Shown: positions 40,116 through 48,277 of the stretch, piece after piece
Position numbering within the stretch: the stretch's first letter is position 1
How the letters are laid out: every line of letters starts with the position of its first letter
Source of the DNA: Paenirhodobacter ferrireducens
GTDB taxonomy: Bacteria; Pseudomonadota; Alphaproteobacteria; Rhodobacterales; Rhodobacteraceae
Direction: 5' to 3'
Length of the DNA stretch: 64,000 bases
NCBI RefSeq assembly: GCF_004022265.1
Contig: NZ_SAVB01000025.1
Span: forward strand, 16,461 to 80,460
Made by a program: the position numbers and the translations under genes
The notes under the pieces: model-generated
Seen by the model: only the letters and a program-made list of their open reading frames with translations
Database searches by the model: none
What the model was told of the DNA's origin: nothing

Positions 40116-40457
40116 TTATTCGGCGCTGGCGGCCGGTTCGGTCTTGGTGAGCACCTGGGTGACGGTCGCCTTCACGACGCGCACCTTGACGCCCGGCGCG
40201 ATCTCGACCTCGAGCTCGCCGTCCTCGCGCACATGGGTGACCTTGCCGATGATGCCGCCCTGGGTGACGATCTGGTCACCGCGACGCAGCGCCTCGACCA
40301 TCGAGCGGTGCTCTTTCACCTTCTTCTGCTGCGGACGGATCAGCAGGAAATACATGATCACGAAGATCAGGACGAGCGGCAGGAACTGGCCGAAGGCGGC
40401 AATGCCCGACGGGGCGGCGCCACCGGCGGCCTGGGCGAAGGCGGGAGAGATGAACAT
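40116..40457 (-). CDS. yajC: Preprotein translocase accessory subunit YajC
   Basis: The 113-residue single-pass membrane protein associates with SecDF. The helix FLPLVLIFVIMYFLLIRPQQKK is followed by the conserved RRGDQIVTQGGIIGKVTHV and a short tail. It is the first gene of the minus-strand yajC-secD-secF-Mth938-ccm series. Confidence 0.95.
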   Translation of the reverse strand: MFISPAFAQAAGGAAPSGIAAFGQFLPLVLIFVIMYFLLIRPQQKKVKEHRSMVEALRRGDQIVTQGGIIGKVTHVREDGELEVEIAPGVKVRVVKATVTQVLTKTEPAASAE

Positions 40458-40780
40458 GGTCTGGTCCTTTCGTGCGGGCCTTGGGCGCGGCTTGCGCGCG
40501 CCCGGTTTTCGGCGCGCACCCTAGCCGCGCCCCCCCGCAATGGCAAGGCGCGACGGCCCGCCCCGGCGCCCGCTCACGGTCACGTCAGAGCGGAGAGTTG
40601 GGGCAGCAGAAAGGGGGCGCTGCCCCCTCGGCGCGTACCGCGCCTCACCCCCGAGGTATTTTTGCCAAGATGAAAGCAGGGGGCGGGTTTTCACCCCGGG
40701 GCTTTCTCCTTGCCGAAAATACCTCGGGGTGAATTTGCGCGTCAGCGCAAAGAGGGGCAGCGCCCCTCCCTGCCCCGGTC
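40458..40780. other. 323-base intergenic region between yajC and the M20 gene
   Basis: No gene was found. The first 100 bases should hold the yajC-secDF promoter. The rest contains GC hairpins (GGGGGCGCTGCCCCC and AGGGGCAGCGCCCCT) flanking the long inverted repeat listed as copy C. The hairpins are typical companions of that element, because copy D also follows GGGGCTCTGCCCC. Confidence 0.5.
40645..40732. repeat. Intergenic inverted-repeat element, copy C (variant)
   Basis: The arms TCACCCCCGAGGTATTTTTG and its partner near 40711-40732 (GAAAATACCTCGGGGTGA) are complementary for about 18 bases, and CTTTC/GAAAG pairing continues inward. It shares the GTATTTT core with copies A and B but has CCGAGG in place of GGGGAG. 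It lies between yajC and the M20 amidohydrolase gene. Confidence 0.65.
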
Positions 40781-41944
40781 TCAGCCGACCGGCAGCGCGC
40801 GTTCGACGAGCCGCGCGAAGAAGCTCGCGCCGATCGGCGCCGCCGCGTCGTTGAAGTCATAGGCGGGGTGGTGCAGCCCTGCCCCCGGCCCGGTGCCGAG
40901 GAAGAGATAGGCGCCCGGCCGCGCGGCGAGCATGTAGGCGAAATCCTCCGCCCCCATGTCGCGCTCGGCCTCGGCCTCGACTGCGGCCGCGCCCGAGACC
41001 TCGGCCGCGACTTCGGCGGCGAAGCGCGCCTTTTCGGCATCGTTCACCGTCGGCGGATAGCCGCGTTCATAGGTGATCTCGGCGCGCACGCCATAGGCCT
41101 CGGCCTGACCCGCGACGATGGCGCGAAAGCGGTCCTCGAGCAGGTCGCGCACGGCGGGCGAGAAGGAACGGATCGTCGCCGCGAACCAGCCGCTTTCGGG
41201 GATGATGTTATTCGCCGTGCCGACGTGGATCTCGGTCACCGAGACCACCGCCTGTTCGAGCGCGGCGACATTGCGGCTGACGATCGTCTGCAGCGCGCCG
41301 ACCATGCCGGCGATGGCGACGACCGGATCGGCGCAGACCTGCGGCGTCGCGCCATGGCCGCCGCGGCCGGTGACGGTGACCCAGGCGGTATCGACCGCCG
41401 CCATCAGCGGCCCGGGCGTGGTCTGAAAATGGCCGAGCGGCAGGTTCGGCGCGTTGTGGATGCCGTAGACCTCGGTGATGCCGAAACGCTCCATCACGCC
41501 CTCGCGCACCATCACCTCGCCGCCGCCACCCTCTTCCTCGGCGGGCTGGAAGAGCAGCACGACCGAGCCCGCGAAATTGCGCGTCTCGCTGAGGTAGCGT
41601 GCCGCGCCCAGAAGCATCGTGGTGTGCCCGTCATGGCCGCAGGCGTGCATCCGGCCGGGGTGTTCGGAGGCATAGTCCTTGCCGGTGATCTCCTCGATCG
41701 GCAGCGCGTCCATGTCGGCGCGCAGCGCGATCGCGGGGCCGGCCATGCGGCCGCGGATCACCGCGACGATGCCCGAGCGCGCCACGCCCTCGTGGATCTC
41801 GTCGACACCGAAGCTGCGCAGCTTCGCCGCGACGAAGGCCGAGGTCTTGGGCAGGTCGAATTCGAGCTCGGGGTGGCGGTGCAGCCAGTGCCGCCACTCG
41901 GCCATCTCCGGGGCAAGGGCGGCGATGCGGTTGATGACGGGCAT
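40781..41944 (-). CDS. M20 family amidohydrolase (hippurate hydrolase-like)
   Basis: The 387-residue metal-dependent amidohydrolase is related to hippurate hydrolase, N-acyl amino acid amidohydrolase and auxin-conjugate hydrolases. Metal-site and catalytic blocks are IALRADMDALPIEE, HACGHDGHTTMLLGAA, QPAEEEGGGGEVM and FRTTPG-like HFQTTPGPLMAAVD. The late metal ligand is in MGAEDFAYM. Residues 180-290 form the dimerisation lid. The substrate cannot be told from sequence. It is divergent from mazG, with 62 bases between starts. Confidence 0.92.
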   Translation of the reverse strand: MPVINRIAALAPEMAEWRHWLHRHPELEFDLPKTSAFVAAKLRSFGVDEIHEGVARSGIVAVIRGRMAGPAIALRADMDALPIEEITGKDYASEHPGRMHACGHDGHTTMLLGAARYLSETRNFAGSVVLLFQPAEEEGGGGEVMVREGVMERFGITEVYGIHNAPNLPLGHFQTTPGPLMAAVDTAWVTVTGRGGHGATPQVCADPVVAIAGMVGALQTIVSRNVAALEQAVVSVTEIHVGTANNIIPESGWFAATIRSFSPAVRDLLEDRFRAIVAGQAEAYGVRAEITYERGYPPTVNDAEKARFAAEVAAEVSGAAAVEAEAERDMGAEDFAYMLAARPGAYLFLGTGPGAGLHHPAYDFNDAAAPIGASFFARLVERALPVG

Positions 41945-42006
41945 GGTGGACTCTGCGCTCGCGGAAGGGATACTGACCTAGATGATCCTTTCAGGAGGCA
42001 AGGGCA

Positions 42007-42840
42007 ATGGCGAAACCGGAAGATCCGATGCTGTTCGACGAGGCGGGCGATGCGGGCGTGCAGATGCGCCGGCTGGCGGCGATCATGGACTGCCTGCGCG
42101 ATCCGGAGACCGGCTGCCCCTGGGATCTCGAACAGGATTTCGCCTCGATCGTGCCCTATACCATCGAGGAGGCGCATGAGGTCGCCGATGCGATCGAGCG
42201 TGGTGCCTGGGACGAGCTGGAAAGCGAGCTGGGCGATCTGGCGTTGCAGGTGGTGTTTCACGCCCGGATGGCGGCCGAGAAGGAGCTGTTCGACCTGGCG
42301 GGCGTCTTGCGCGCGATCAACGCCAAGATGATCTCGCGCCATCCGCATGTCTTCGGCGACGAGAGCCGTGACAAATCGGCGGCCGAGCAGACCGTCGACT
42401 GGGAGAAGATCAAGGCGGCCGAGCGTGCCGGCCGGGCCGAGCGGGGCGTGCTCGACGGTGTGGCGCTTGGCCTGCCGGCGCTGAGCCGGGCGCTGAAGCT
42501 GCAAAACCGCGCCGCGCGGGTGGGGTTCGACTGGCCCTCGACCGCCGAGGTGGTCGACAAGATCGCCGAGGAGGCGCGCGAGCTGACCGAGGCGCGCGAC
42601 AGCCTCGGTGCCGAGGAGATCGCCGAGGAATATGGCGATCTGCTGTTCGTGATGGTGAACCTCGGCCGGCACCTGGGGCTTGACCCCGAGGCCTGCCTGC
42701 GCGCGGCGAACGGGAAATTCACCCGTCGGTTCAGATATATCGAGGATGAACTGAAAGCGCGCGGCAAGGCCCCGGCGGAGAGTGATCTGGCCGAGATGGA
42801 TGCGCTGTGGAATGCGGCGAAGGCGCACGGCGTGAAGTGA
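42007..42840 (+). CDS. mazG: Nucleoside triphosphate pyrophosphohydrolase MazG
   Basis: The 277-residue enzyme hydrolyses NTPs to NMP plus pyrophosphate, clearing abnormal nucleotides. Two MazG domains are visible with their ExxE...ExxD metal motifs: EEAHEVADAIERG with ELESELGDLALQV, and EEARELTEARDSL with EEIAEEYGDLLFV. RRLAAIMDCLRDPETGCPWDLEQ is the family N-terminus. The stop codon lies inside the first copy of a 12-base tandem repeat, so slippage there could alter the C-terminus. Confidence 0.95.
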   Translation: MAKPEDPMLFDEAGDAGVQMRRLAAIMDCLRDPETGCPWDLEQDFASIVPYTIEEAHEVADAIERGAWDELESELGDLALQVVFHARMAAEKELFDLAGVLRAINAKMISRHPHVFGDESRDKSAAEQTVDWEKIKAAERAGRAERGVLDGVALGLPALSRALKLQNRAARVGFDWPSTAEVVDKIAEEARELTEARDSLGAEEIAEEYGDLLFVMVNLGRHLGLDPEACLRAANGKFTRRFRYIEDELKARGKAPAESDLAEMDALWNAAKAHGVK

Positions 42841-42870
42841 GGCGTGAAGTGAGGCGTGAAGTGAGGCGTG
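42829..42870 (+). repeat. 12-base tandem repeat across the mazG stop
   Basis: The unit GGCGTGAAGTGA occurs three times head to tail (42829, 42841, 42853), followed by a half unit GGCGTG. The first copy encodes the last residues and stop of MazG. GGGGCTCTGCCCC and inverted-repeat copy D follow. Confidence 0.8.
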
Positions 42871-42886
42871 GGGCTCTGCCCCACAC

Positions 42887-42915
42887 CCCGGAGTATTTTC
42901 ACCAGGAAAAAGCCA
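42887..42915. repeat. Intergenic repeat element, half copy D
   Basis: CCCCGGAGTATTTTCACCAGG followed by AAAAAGCC matches one arm of copy A almost exactly, but no second arm is present. It lies between the converging mazG and TSUP permease genes. Confidence 0.55.
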
Positions 42916-42921
42916 AGGGGC

Positions 42922-43737
42922 TCAGAGCAACGCCTTGCGCAGCATGTTCAGCGCGACGAGCATCAGGAAGCCCGCGAAGACGCGCTTGAGCTTCTTCGGG
43001 TCGAGCCGGTGGGCGAGTGCCGCGCCCCAAGGGGCGGTGATCATCGTCATCGCGATCACCACGAAGAAGGCCGGCACGTTGATCGCGCCGATCGTGTAGG
43101 GCGGCGCGTCGGGCACCTTCGTCAGCAGGAAGGCCACTGCCGAGGGCGCGGCGATGGTGACACCGAAGCCCGCCGCCGTCGCCACCGCGCGGTGGATCGG
43201 AACCCCGTGCAGCGTCAGCATCGGCGTGCCGATCGACCCCCCGCCGATGCCAAGGAGCACCGAGGCGAAGCCCATCAGCGGCCCGAACCAGGCGCGGAAG
43301 ATCCCGCCCGGCAGATGATCCGAGATCCGCCAGCTCGCCTTGCCGAAGGCCATGTAGCAGGCGATGCAGAACACCAGCACGCCAAAGATCAGCTGCAGCG
43401 TCTGCGTGCGCAGCTGCGCGACGACCAGCACGCCCGCGACGGCTCCGATGGCGATCGGCGGGGCCCATTGCTTGAGGATCGTCCAGTCGACCGCGCCGCG
43501 GCGGTTGTGCGCCAGCACCGAGCGGATCGAGGTGACGATGATCGTGGCAAGCGAGGTCGCGACGCAGACCTGCATCAGGTTGTCAGACCCGTAGCCGAGC
43601 CCGGCGAAGAGGTAATAGAAGGCCGGCACCAGAACGATGCCGCCGCCGACGCCCAGAAGCCCCGCGAGGATACCGGCAAAGGCGCCGACCGCCATCAGGA
43701 TCAGCAGCAGCGGCAAAAGCGTGTCGAGATGGGTCAT
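42922..43737 (-). CDS. TSUP (TauE/SafE) family membrane transporter
   Basis: This 271-residue permease of the sulfite exporter TauE/SafE family has about eight hydrophobic helices. The two repeated family motifs are visible: GILAGLLGVGGGIVLVPAFYYL in the first half and GFASVLLGIGGGSIGTPMLTL in the second. Members export sulfite, sulfoacetate or other organosulfur anions; the substrate here is unknown. It lies 23 bases downstream of dusA on the same strand. The start at 43737 has AGGAGGAC upstream and gives the usual length. Confidence 0.9.
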   Translation of the reverse strand: MTHLDTLLPLLLILMAVGAFAGILAGLLGVGGGIVLVPAFYYLFAGLGYGSDNLMQVCVATSLATIIVTSIRSVLAHNRRGAVDWTILKQWAPPIAIGAVAGVLVVAQLRTQTLQLIFGVLVFCIACYMAFGKASWRISDHLPGGIFRAWFGPLMGFASVLLGIGGGSIGTPMLTLHGVPIHRAVATAAGFGVTIAAPSAVAFLLTKVPDAPPYTIGAINVPAFFVVIAMTMITAPWGAALAHRLDPKKLKRVFAGFLMLVALNMLRKALL

Positions 43738-43760
43738 GCGGTCCTCCTGCGTGCCCGGGC

Positions 43761-44756
43761 TTATGCGGGTCGCGCCACTTCTGCCAGAGCGGCCTCGTAA
43801 AGCGCAAGCCCTGCGCCCTCGCGCGTCGCCCCTTCCGACAGCACCCGGCGCCAGCCGCGCGCCCCCGGGCGGCCGTGGAACAGGCCGAGCATGTGGCGGG
43901 TGATCTGATGCAGCCGCCCGCCCGTGGCAAGGTGGGCCTCGATATAGGGTTTCATCGCCTCGGCCACGGCGAAGGGATCGACGGGCGCCCCCTCGCCCCA
44001 GATCGCGGCATCGGCACCGCCCAGCACCTCCATCGGCTGATGATAGGCGGCGCGGCCGATCATCACCCCGTCCATCCCGGCGGCAAGCTGGGCCCCGGCC
44101 TCTTCCAGCGTGGCGATGCCGCCGTTGATCGAGAGGTGCAGATCCGGGAATTCCGCCTTCATCGCATGGACGAGCGGATAGTCGAGCGGCGGGATCTCGC
44201 GGTTGTCCTTCGGGCTCAGCCCCTGCAACCAGGCCTTGCGGGCGTGGATGGTGAAGCGGCGCACACCGGCCTGCGACACCCGGCGCAGGAAGTCGGGCAG
44301 CACCTCTTCGGGCACCTGGTCGTCGACGCCGATGCGGCATTTCACCGTGACCTCGACGGAGCTTGCCGCGATCATCGCACTCACGCAGCGGGCAACCAGT
44401 TCCGGGGTCTTCATCAGCACCGCCCCGAAGGCGCCCGACTGCACCCGGTCGGAGGGGCAGCCGCAGTTGAGGTTGATCTCGTCATAGCCCCAGTCCGCGG
44501 CGATGCGGGTCGCCTCGGCAAGCTCGGCCGGGTCCGATCCGCCGAGCTGCAGCGCGACGGGATGCTCCTCGGGCGAAAACTCGAGCAGCTGCGCGCGCTT
44601 GCCATGCACCACCGCCGGAGCGGTGACCATCTCGGTATAAAGCAATGCGCGGCGCGAGATATGGCGGTGAAAGACACGGCAGTGCCGATCGGTCCAATCC
44701 ATCATCGGCGCAACGGACAGGCGGGAGGCGGCCGGCAAATTCGTTTGTTCCACCAT
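43761..44756 (-). CDS. dusA: tRNA-dihydrouridine(20/20a) synthase DusA
   Basis: The 331-residue FMN enzyme reduces U20/U20a in tRNA. It has the DusA N-terminus RLSVAPMMDWTDRHCRVFHR, the catalytic block DEINLNCGCPSDRVQSGAFGAVLM, KCRIGVDD, FTIHARKAWLQGLSPKDNREIPPLDY and the FMN-phosphate site GVMIGRAAYHQP. These separate it from DusB at 29537. The start at 44756 (MVEQTNLP) has GGAGGCC upstream; the longer ORF to 44900 adds unconserved sequence. Confidence 0.95.
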   Translation of the reverse strand: MVEQTNLPAASRLSVAPMMDWTDRHCRVFHRHISRRALLYTEMVTAPAVVHGKRAQLLEFSPEEHPVALQLGGSDPAELAEATRIAADWGYDEINLNCGCPSDRVQSGAFGAVLMKTPELVARCVSAMIAASSVEVTVKCRIGVDDQVPEEVLPDFLRRVSQAGVRRFTIHARKAWLQGLSPKDNREIPPLDYPLVHAMKAEFPDLHLSINGGIATLEEAGAQLAAGMDGVMIGRAAYHQPMEVLGGADAAIWGEGAPVDPFAVAEAMKPYIEAHLATGGRLHQITRHMLGLFHGRPGARGWRRVLSEGATREGAGLALYEAALAEVARPA

Positions 44757-44938
44757 TTGCAGGCCTCCTCTATCCGTCGCGTTTCCGCCCGCTCTGTAGC
44801 AAAAGGGCGGTGTCGCGCAAAGAGGAGAGCAGGCGGGCCCGCCCTTTTCCTGCGGCACCCGGCAAAGGCGTTGATCTCTCACCTCGCCGGGGCCGGCCAC
44901 AATGAGGCCGGCGGCGCTCTGGTGGGGGTAATCCTCGG

Positions 44939-45484
44939 CTATCCCCCGATCTCATCCAGGAATTCGGCCAAAAGCACCTGCCCTTCGGGCCAGGCACCAA
45001 GACCCGATGCCTCGTTCAGGTGACCGCGGCGCCCCAGAAGGCGGGGCCTTGCGCCCTGCCCTGCGGCCCAGAGGATCGCCCTTGCCTCCGGATCATAGGG
45101 ATCATCTTCGCTTGCCACGGCAAGCACCGGGCGATCGCCGAACCCCGATGCCGGCAGCCTCCCGAATTCCCTTGCCCGCACCGGGAAGACCGGCCCGAGC
45201 GGGTCCGGCACCGCAACCAGAAAAGCCGCCGCGATCGTACGGGAAGATGCCGCGCGCCAATGGGCGAAGAGAAGGCAGCCGAGCGAATGGCAGACAAGCA
45301 CCGGCGGCTGAGGATGCGCGGCAACCGCCCGCTCCAGCGCCGCGATCCAATCCGCGAGCTCCGGCTCTTTCCACGAGCCCGGCGTGATCCGGGTGGCACC
45401 GGGGTCAAGGTCTTGCCAATGGCTCTGCCAATGTTCCGGGCCAGACCCGCCGATCCCCGGCACCATGACGAAACGAGATCCCAT
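44939..45484 (-). CDS. RBBP9/YdeN-type alpha/beta serine hydrolase
   Basis: This is a 181-residue small hydrolase. The nucleophile elbow VCHSLGCLLFAHW (Ser near residue 67), Asp in ASEDDPYDP and His in GRRGHLNEASGLGAWPEG give the catalytic triad. The N-terminus VMVPGIGGSGPEHWQSHWQ is typical of the RBBP9/YdeN family. Substrate is unknown. It is divergent from an Lrp-type regulator, with a 117-base gap holding an inverted repeat, so the regulator may control it. Confidence 0.88.
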   Translation of the reverse strand: MGSRFVMVPGIGGSGPEHWQSHWQDLDPGATRITPGSWKEPELADWIAALERAVAAHPQPPVLVCHSLGCLLFAHWRAASSRTIAAAFLVAVPDPLGPVFPVRAREFGRLPASGFGDRPVLAVASEDDPYDPEARAILWAAGQGARPRLLGRRGHLNEASGLGAWPEGQVLLAEFLDEIGG

Positions 45485-45548
45485 GATTCACTCCTGATTT
45501 TCACAGTCCCGGAGCTTCGTGCCCGGCGCACGATCCGGGAATGGCAAC

Positions 45549-45578
45549 TCATCGGGTTTTCGGTCAAACTCCCGATGA
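45549..45578. promoter_or_regulatory. Candidate operator (8-base inverted repeat)
   Basis: TCATCGGG (45549-45556) and CCCGATGA (45571-45578) are perfect arms 14 bases apart, in the gap between the divergent hydrolase and Lrp-family genes. This fits autoregulation by the Lrp-type regulator, but no binding site is known. Confidence 0.4.
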
Positions 45579-45601
45579 ATTAACGGAATCGATCAGGCAA
45601 C

Positions 45602-46057
45602 ATGCCAATGCGTGACCTCGACCGCCTTGATATCGCAATCCTGGAGGCGCTTCAGGACAACGCCCGCACCCCGCTTTCAGAGGTCGGACGACGTGTCGGG
45701 CTTTCGCAGCCGGCGACCTCAGAGCGCGTCAAACGCCTCGAGGATCGCGGCATCATTACGGGCTATGCCGTACGTCTGGACCCGGCCGCGCTGGGGCTTG
45801 GCATGATGGCAATCATTCGCCTGAAGACCTCGCATGAGCACATCAAGCCGGCGTTGCGCGCCTTCGCCGAGATGCCGCATGTGATCGAGGTCCACCGCCT
45901 GACCGGAGAAGACTGTTTCCTGCTCAAGGTTCTCGTCCCGACCCCGGGACAGCTGGAAACCATCGTCGACGCCATCGCCCGGTTCGGGGCAATCACCACA
46001 TCTCTTGTCCTGCACTCGGCGCCGGTGAAACCGCTTGGCAAGGCGCTTCTCGGCTGA
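45602..46057 (+). CDS. Lrp/AsnC family transcriptional regulator
   Basis: The 151-residue regulator has an N-terminal helix-turn-helix (RTPLSEVGRRVGLSQPATSERVKRLEDRGIITGY) and a C-terminal RAM/AsnC ligand domain (VIEVHRLTGEDCFLLKVLVPTPGQLETIVDAI). It probably senses an amino acid or small metabolite and forms octamers as in the family. Either ATG (45602 or 45608) could start it. It is divergent from the RBBP9-like hydrolase and converges with pobA. Confidence 0.92.
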   Translation: MPMRDLDRLDIAILEALQDNARTPLSEVGRRVGLSQPATSERVKRLEDRGIITGYAVRLDPAALGLGMMAIIRLKTSHEHIKPALRAFAEMPHVIEVHRLTGEDCFLLKVLVPTPGQLETIVDAIARFGAITTSLVLHSAPVKPLGKALLG

Positions 46058-46100
46058 CCCGGCCCCGAACGGCAGGCGAGCCGCCCGCAGTCACGGGCGG

Positions 46101-47276
46101 CTAGAACGGCAGCCCGACATAGTTCTCGGCTAGCTCGCGCCGGGCGGTCTCCGACCGGCCGAGATGGTCGAGCGCGGCACGTCGCATCTGCGCGGCAAAG
46201 CTGTCCTCACCATCGAAACGGTGCAGCATCGTCGTCATCTGCCAGGAAAAGCGCATCGCCTGCCAGATCCGCGCAAGCGCGCGCTGCGAATAACCATCGA
46301 TCCCCGCCTGCCGGCCATACTTGAGCGCGTCGATCAGCGCCTGATGCAGATAGAAGACGTCGGACACCGCGAGGTTGAGCCCCTTCGCCCCGGTCGGCGG
46401 CACGATATGCGCGGCGTCGCCCACGAGGAACAGCCGGCCCCAGCGCAGCGGCTCGGAGACAAAGCTGCGCAAGGGTGCGATCGATTTCTCGATCGCCGGC
46501 CCGGTGACGAGCTTTGCTGCGGCATCGGCGGGGAGACGGCGGCGGAACTCGGCCCAGAAATGGTCGTCCGACCAGTCCTCGACCCTGTCCGTGAGCGGCA
46601 CCTGCACATAGTAGCGCACCAGATTGGCGTTGCGCATCGAGGCGAGCGCGAAGCCGTGCGGCGAGCTCGCGTAGATCAGCTCGTCGTTGACCGGCGGGGT
46701 CTTCGACAGGATGCCGAGCCAGCCGAAGGGGTAGACGCGCTCGAACTCCGCCCGTTTCCCGGCCGGGATGGTGCGGCGCGAGACACCGTGGAATCCGTCG
46801 CAGCCCGCGACATAGGCGCAGCGCAGCCGGTGGCGCGTGCCGTTCAGCGTGTACTCCACCGCCGCGACCGGCCCGTCGAGATCGAGGATCGCGACATCCT
46901 CGACGCCGTGGATGATCCGCGTGCCGAACGCGTCCTGCGCGTCGTAAAGGTCATGCGTCACCTCGGTCTGGCCATAGATCATCACCCGCTTGCCGGTGAG
47001 GTCGTGGAAGTCGATATGCACCATGTGATCGGCGTCGCTGAGCCAGGTGCCATCATGCGCGAAGCCCTCGGCCTCCATCCGCGCTCCCACGCCCGCCTCG
47101 CGCAGCACCTCGACCGAGCCCCATTCGAGCACGCCGGCCCGGATGCGCGAGAGCACGTGCTCGCGGCTCGAGCGCTCAAGGATGATCGTCTCGATCCCCG
47201 AGCGGTTCAAAAGCTGCGACAGCAGCAACCCCGAGGGGCCCCCGCCGATGATGACGACCTGTGTATCCATCTGCAT
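46101..47276 (-). CDS. pobA: 4-Hydroxybenzoate 3-monooxygenase
   Basis: The 391-residue FAD enzyme hydroxylates 4-hydroxybenzoate to protocatechuate with NADPH and O2, feeding the beta-ketoadipate pathway. The FAD fold VIIGGGPSGLLLSQLL is at the N-terminus, RAGVLEWGSVEVLREAG covers the substrate region, the DG motif is VAGCDGFHGVSRRTIP, and the GD motif LFLVGDAAHIVPPTGAKGLNLA is complete. Length matches characterised PobA (about 394). It is divergent from a PobR-like activator 85 bases away. No protocatechuate genes are present in the window. Confidence 0.96.
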   Translation of the reverse strand: MQMDTQVVIIGGGPSGLLLSQLLNRSGIETIILERSSREHVLSRIRAGVLEWGSVEVLREAGVGARMEAEGFAHDGTWLSDADHMVHIDFHDLTGKRVMIYGQTEVTHDLYDAQDAFGTRIIHGVEDVAILDLDGPVAAVEYTLNGTRHRLRCAYVAGCDGFHGVSRRTIPAGKRAEFERVYPFGWLGILSKTPPVNDELIYASSPHGFALASMRNANLVRYYVQVPLTDRVEDWSDDHFWAEFRRRLPADAAAKLVTGPAIEKSIAPLRSFVSEPLRWGRLFLVGDAAHIVPPTGAKGLNLAVSDVFYLHQALIDALKYGRQAGIDGYSQRALARIWQAMRFSWQMTTMLHRFDGEDSFAAQMRRAALDHLGRSETARRELAENYVGLPF

Positions 47277-47361
47277 GTCAATGTCCTCCCTGCTTGCAGG
47301 CTAGGCAGCGCGGGGGCTTCCCGGAATAGACAGGCCGGGCATTAGCTGGCACTATTCATGC

Positions 47362-48213
47362 ATGGAACACCGCAAGATCATTCCCGACTTCAATCTTTTC
47401 GGCGAGACTTCCGCCTTTCCGGACGTGGTGCATTGCGAGCGCATCATCGACCGTGCGCGGCTGCATGACTGGACGATTGCACCGCACCGTCACCGCGAGA
47501 TGGTGCAGGTTTTCCTGATGCGGCGTGGCGCGGCACTGGCCCGGGTCGATGGTCGGGAGTACGCGCTGAAAGACGGCGATTTCCTGTATATTCCGCGGCT
47601 TGCCGTGCATGGTTTCGCGTTCCGGCGCGGCGCCGAGGGGCTGGTGCTTTCGGTGCCCTCGCCGATCGTGCAGCTGATCGGCACCGGCTCGGCCGAGATG
47701 GCCGCAAGCCTTGGCCGCCCGATCGTCGGGCAAAGCGGAGAGGTGCTCGGGAGGCTGAGCCTCCAGCTTGCCGAGGCCTTCGCCTCGCATGGCACATATC
47801 GTGCACAATTTCTTGCCGCGCTTGCACAGGCCCTGCTCGCCAGCGTTGCCGAGATCGGCGCGCAGGCCGTGACGCAGGAGCCCTCGGCCGCGCATCGCCG
47901 GATGCTTGCGTTCGACGCCCTGCTCGCGCGCCATCTTGCCGCCGGCTGGCGCGCGGCGGATTTCGCCCGTGCCCTCGCGATCACGCCGGGCCATCTCAAC
48001 CGTCTGTGCCAGAGCGCCACCGGCCAGAGCGCCTCGCGCTATATCGACAGCGCGGTGATGACCGAGGCCAGCCGGCTTCTTGCCTTCACGCAATTGCCGG
48101 TGGCCGAGATCGGCTATCGGCTGGCCTTCGACGACCCGGCCTATTTCTCGCGCCGCTTCCGGGCGGTGCGGGGGCTGACGCCCTCGGAGTATCGCGCGCA
48201 ATTCTCGGGCTAG
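47362..48213 (+). CDS. pobR: AraC family activator, probably PobR
   Basis: This is a 283-residue regulator with an N-terminal cupin effector domain (PHRHREMVQVFLMRRGAALARVDGREYALKDGDFLYIP) and a C-terminal AraC DNA-binding domain with two helix-turn-helix units (FARALAITPGHLNRLCQSATGQS and VAEIGYRLAFDDPAYFSRRFRAVRGLTPSEYR). Its position divergent from pobA matches the known activator that responds to 4-hydroxybenzoate. The name rests on this context plus the domain layout. Confidence 0.9.
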   Translation: MEHRKIIPDFNLFGETSAFPDVVHCERIIDRARLHDWTIAPHRHREMVQVFLMRRGAALARVDGREYALKDGDFLYIPRLAVHGFAFRRGAEGLVLSVPSPIVQLIGTGSAEMAASLGRPIVGQSGEVLGRLSLQLAEAFASHGTYRAQFLAALAQALLASVAEIGAQAVTQEPSAAHRRMLAFDALLARHLAAGWRAADFARALAITPGHLNRLCQSATGQSASRYIDSAVMTEASRLLAFTQLPVAEIGYRLAFDDPAYFSRRFRAVRGLTPSEYRAQFSG

Positions 48214-48277
48214 GGCCGGCCGTGCTCCTGCCCCGCCCCTCACCGCGCGGCGGCCGGGAGCCTGGCGCGCCTGGCGC

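Noticed and set aside
44757..44938. GCCGGCC/GGCCGGC hairpin upstream of dusA considered as a terminator
   Set aside because: It has no T-run on either strand, and no convincing transcript ends there.
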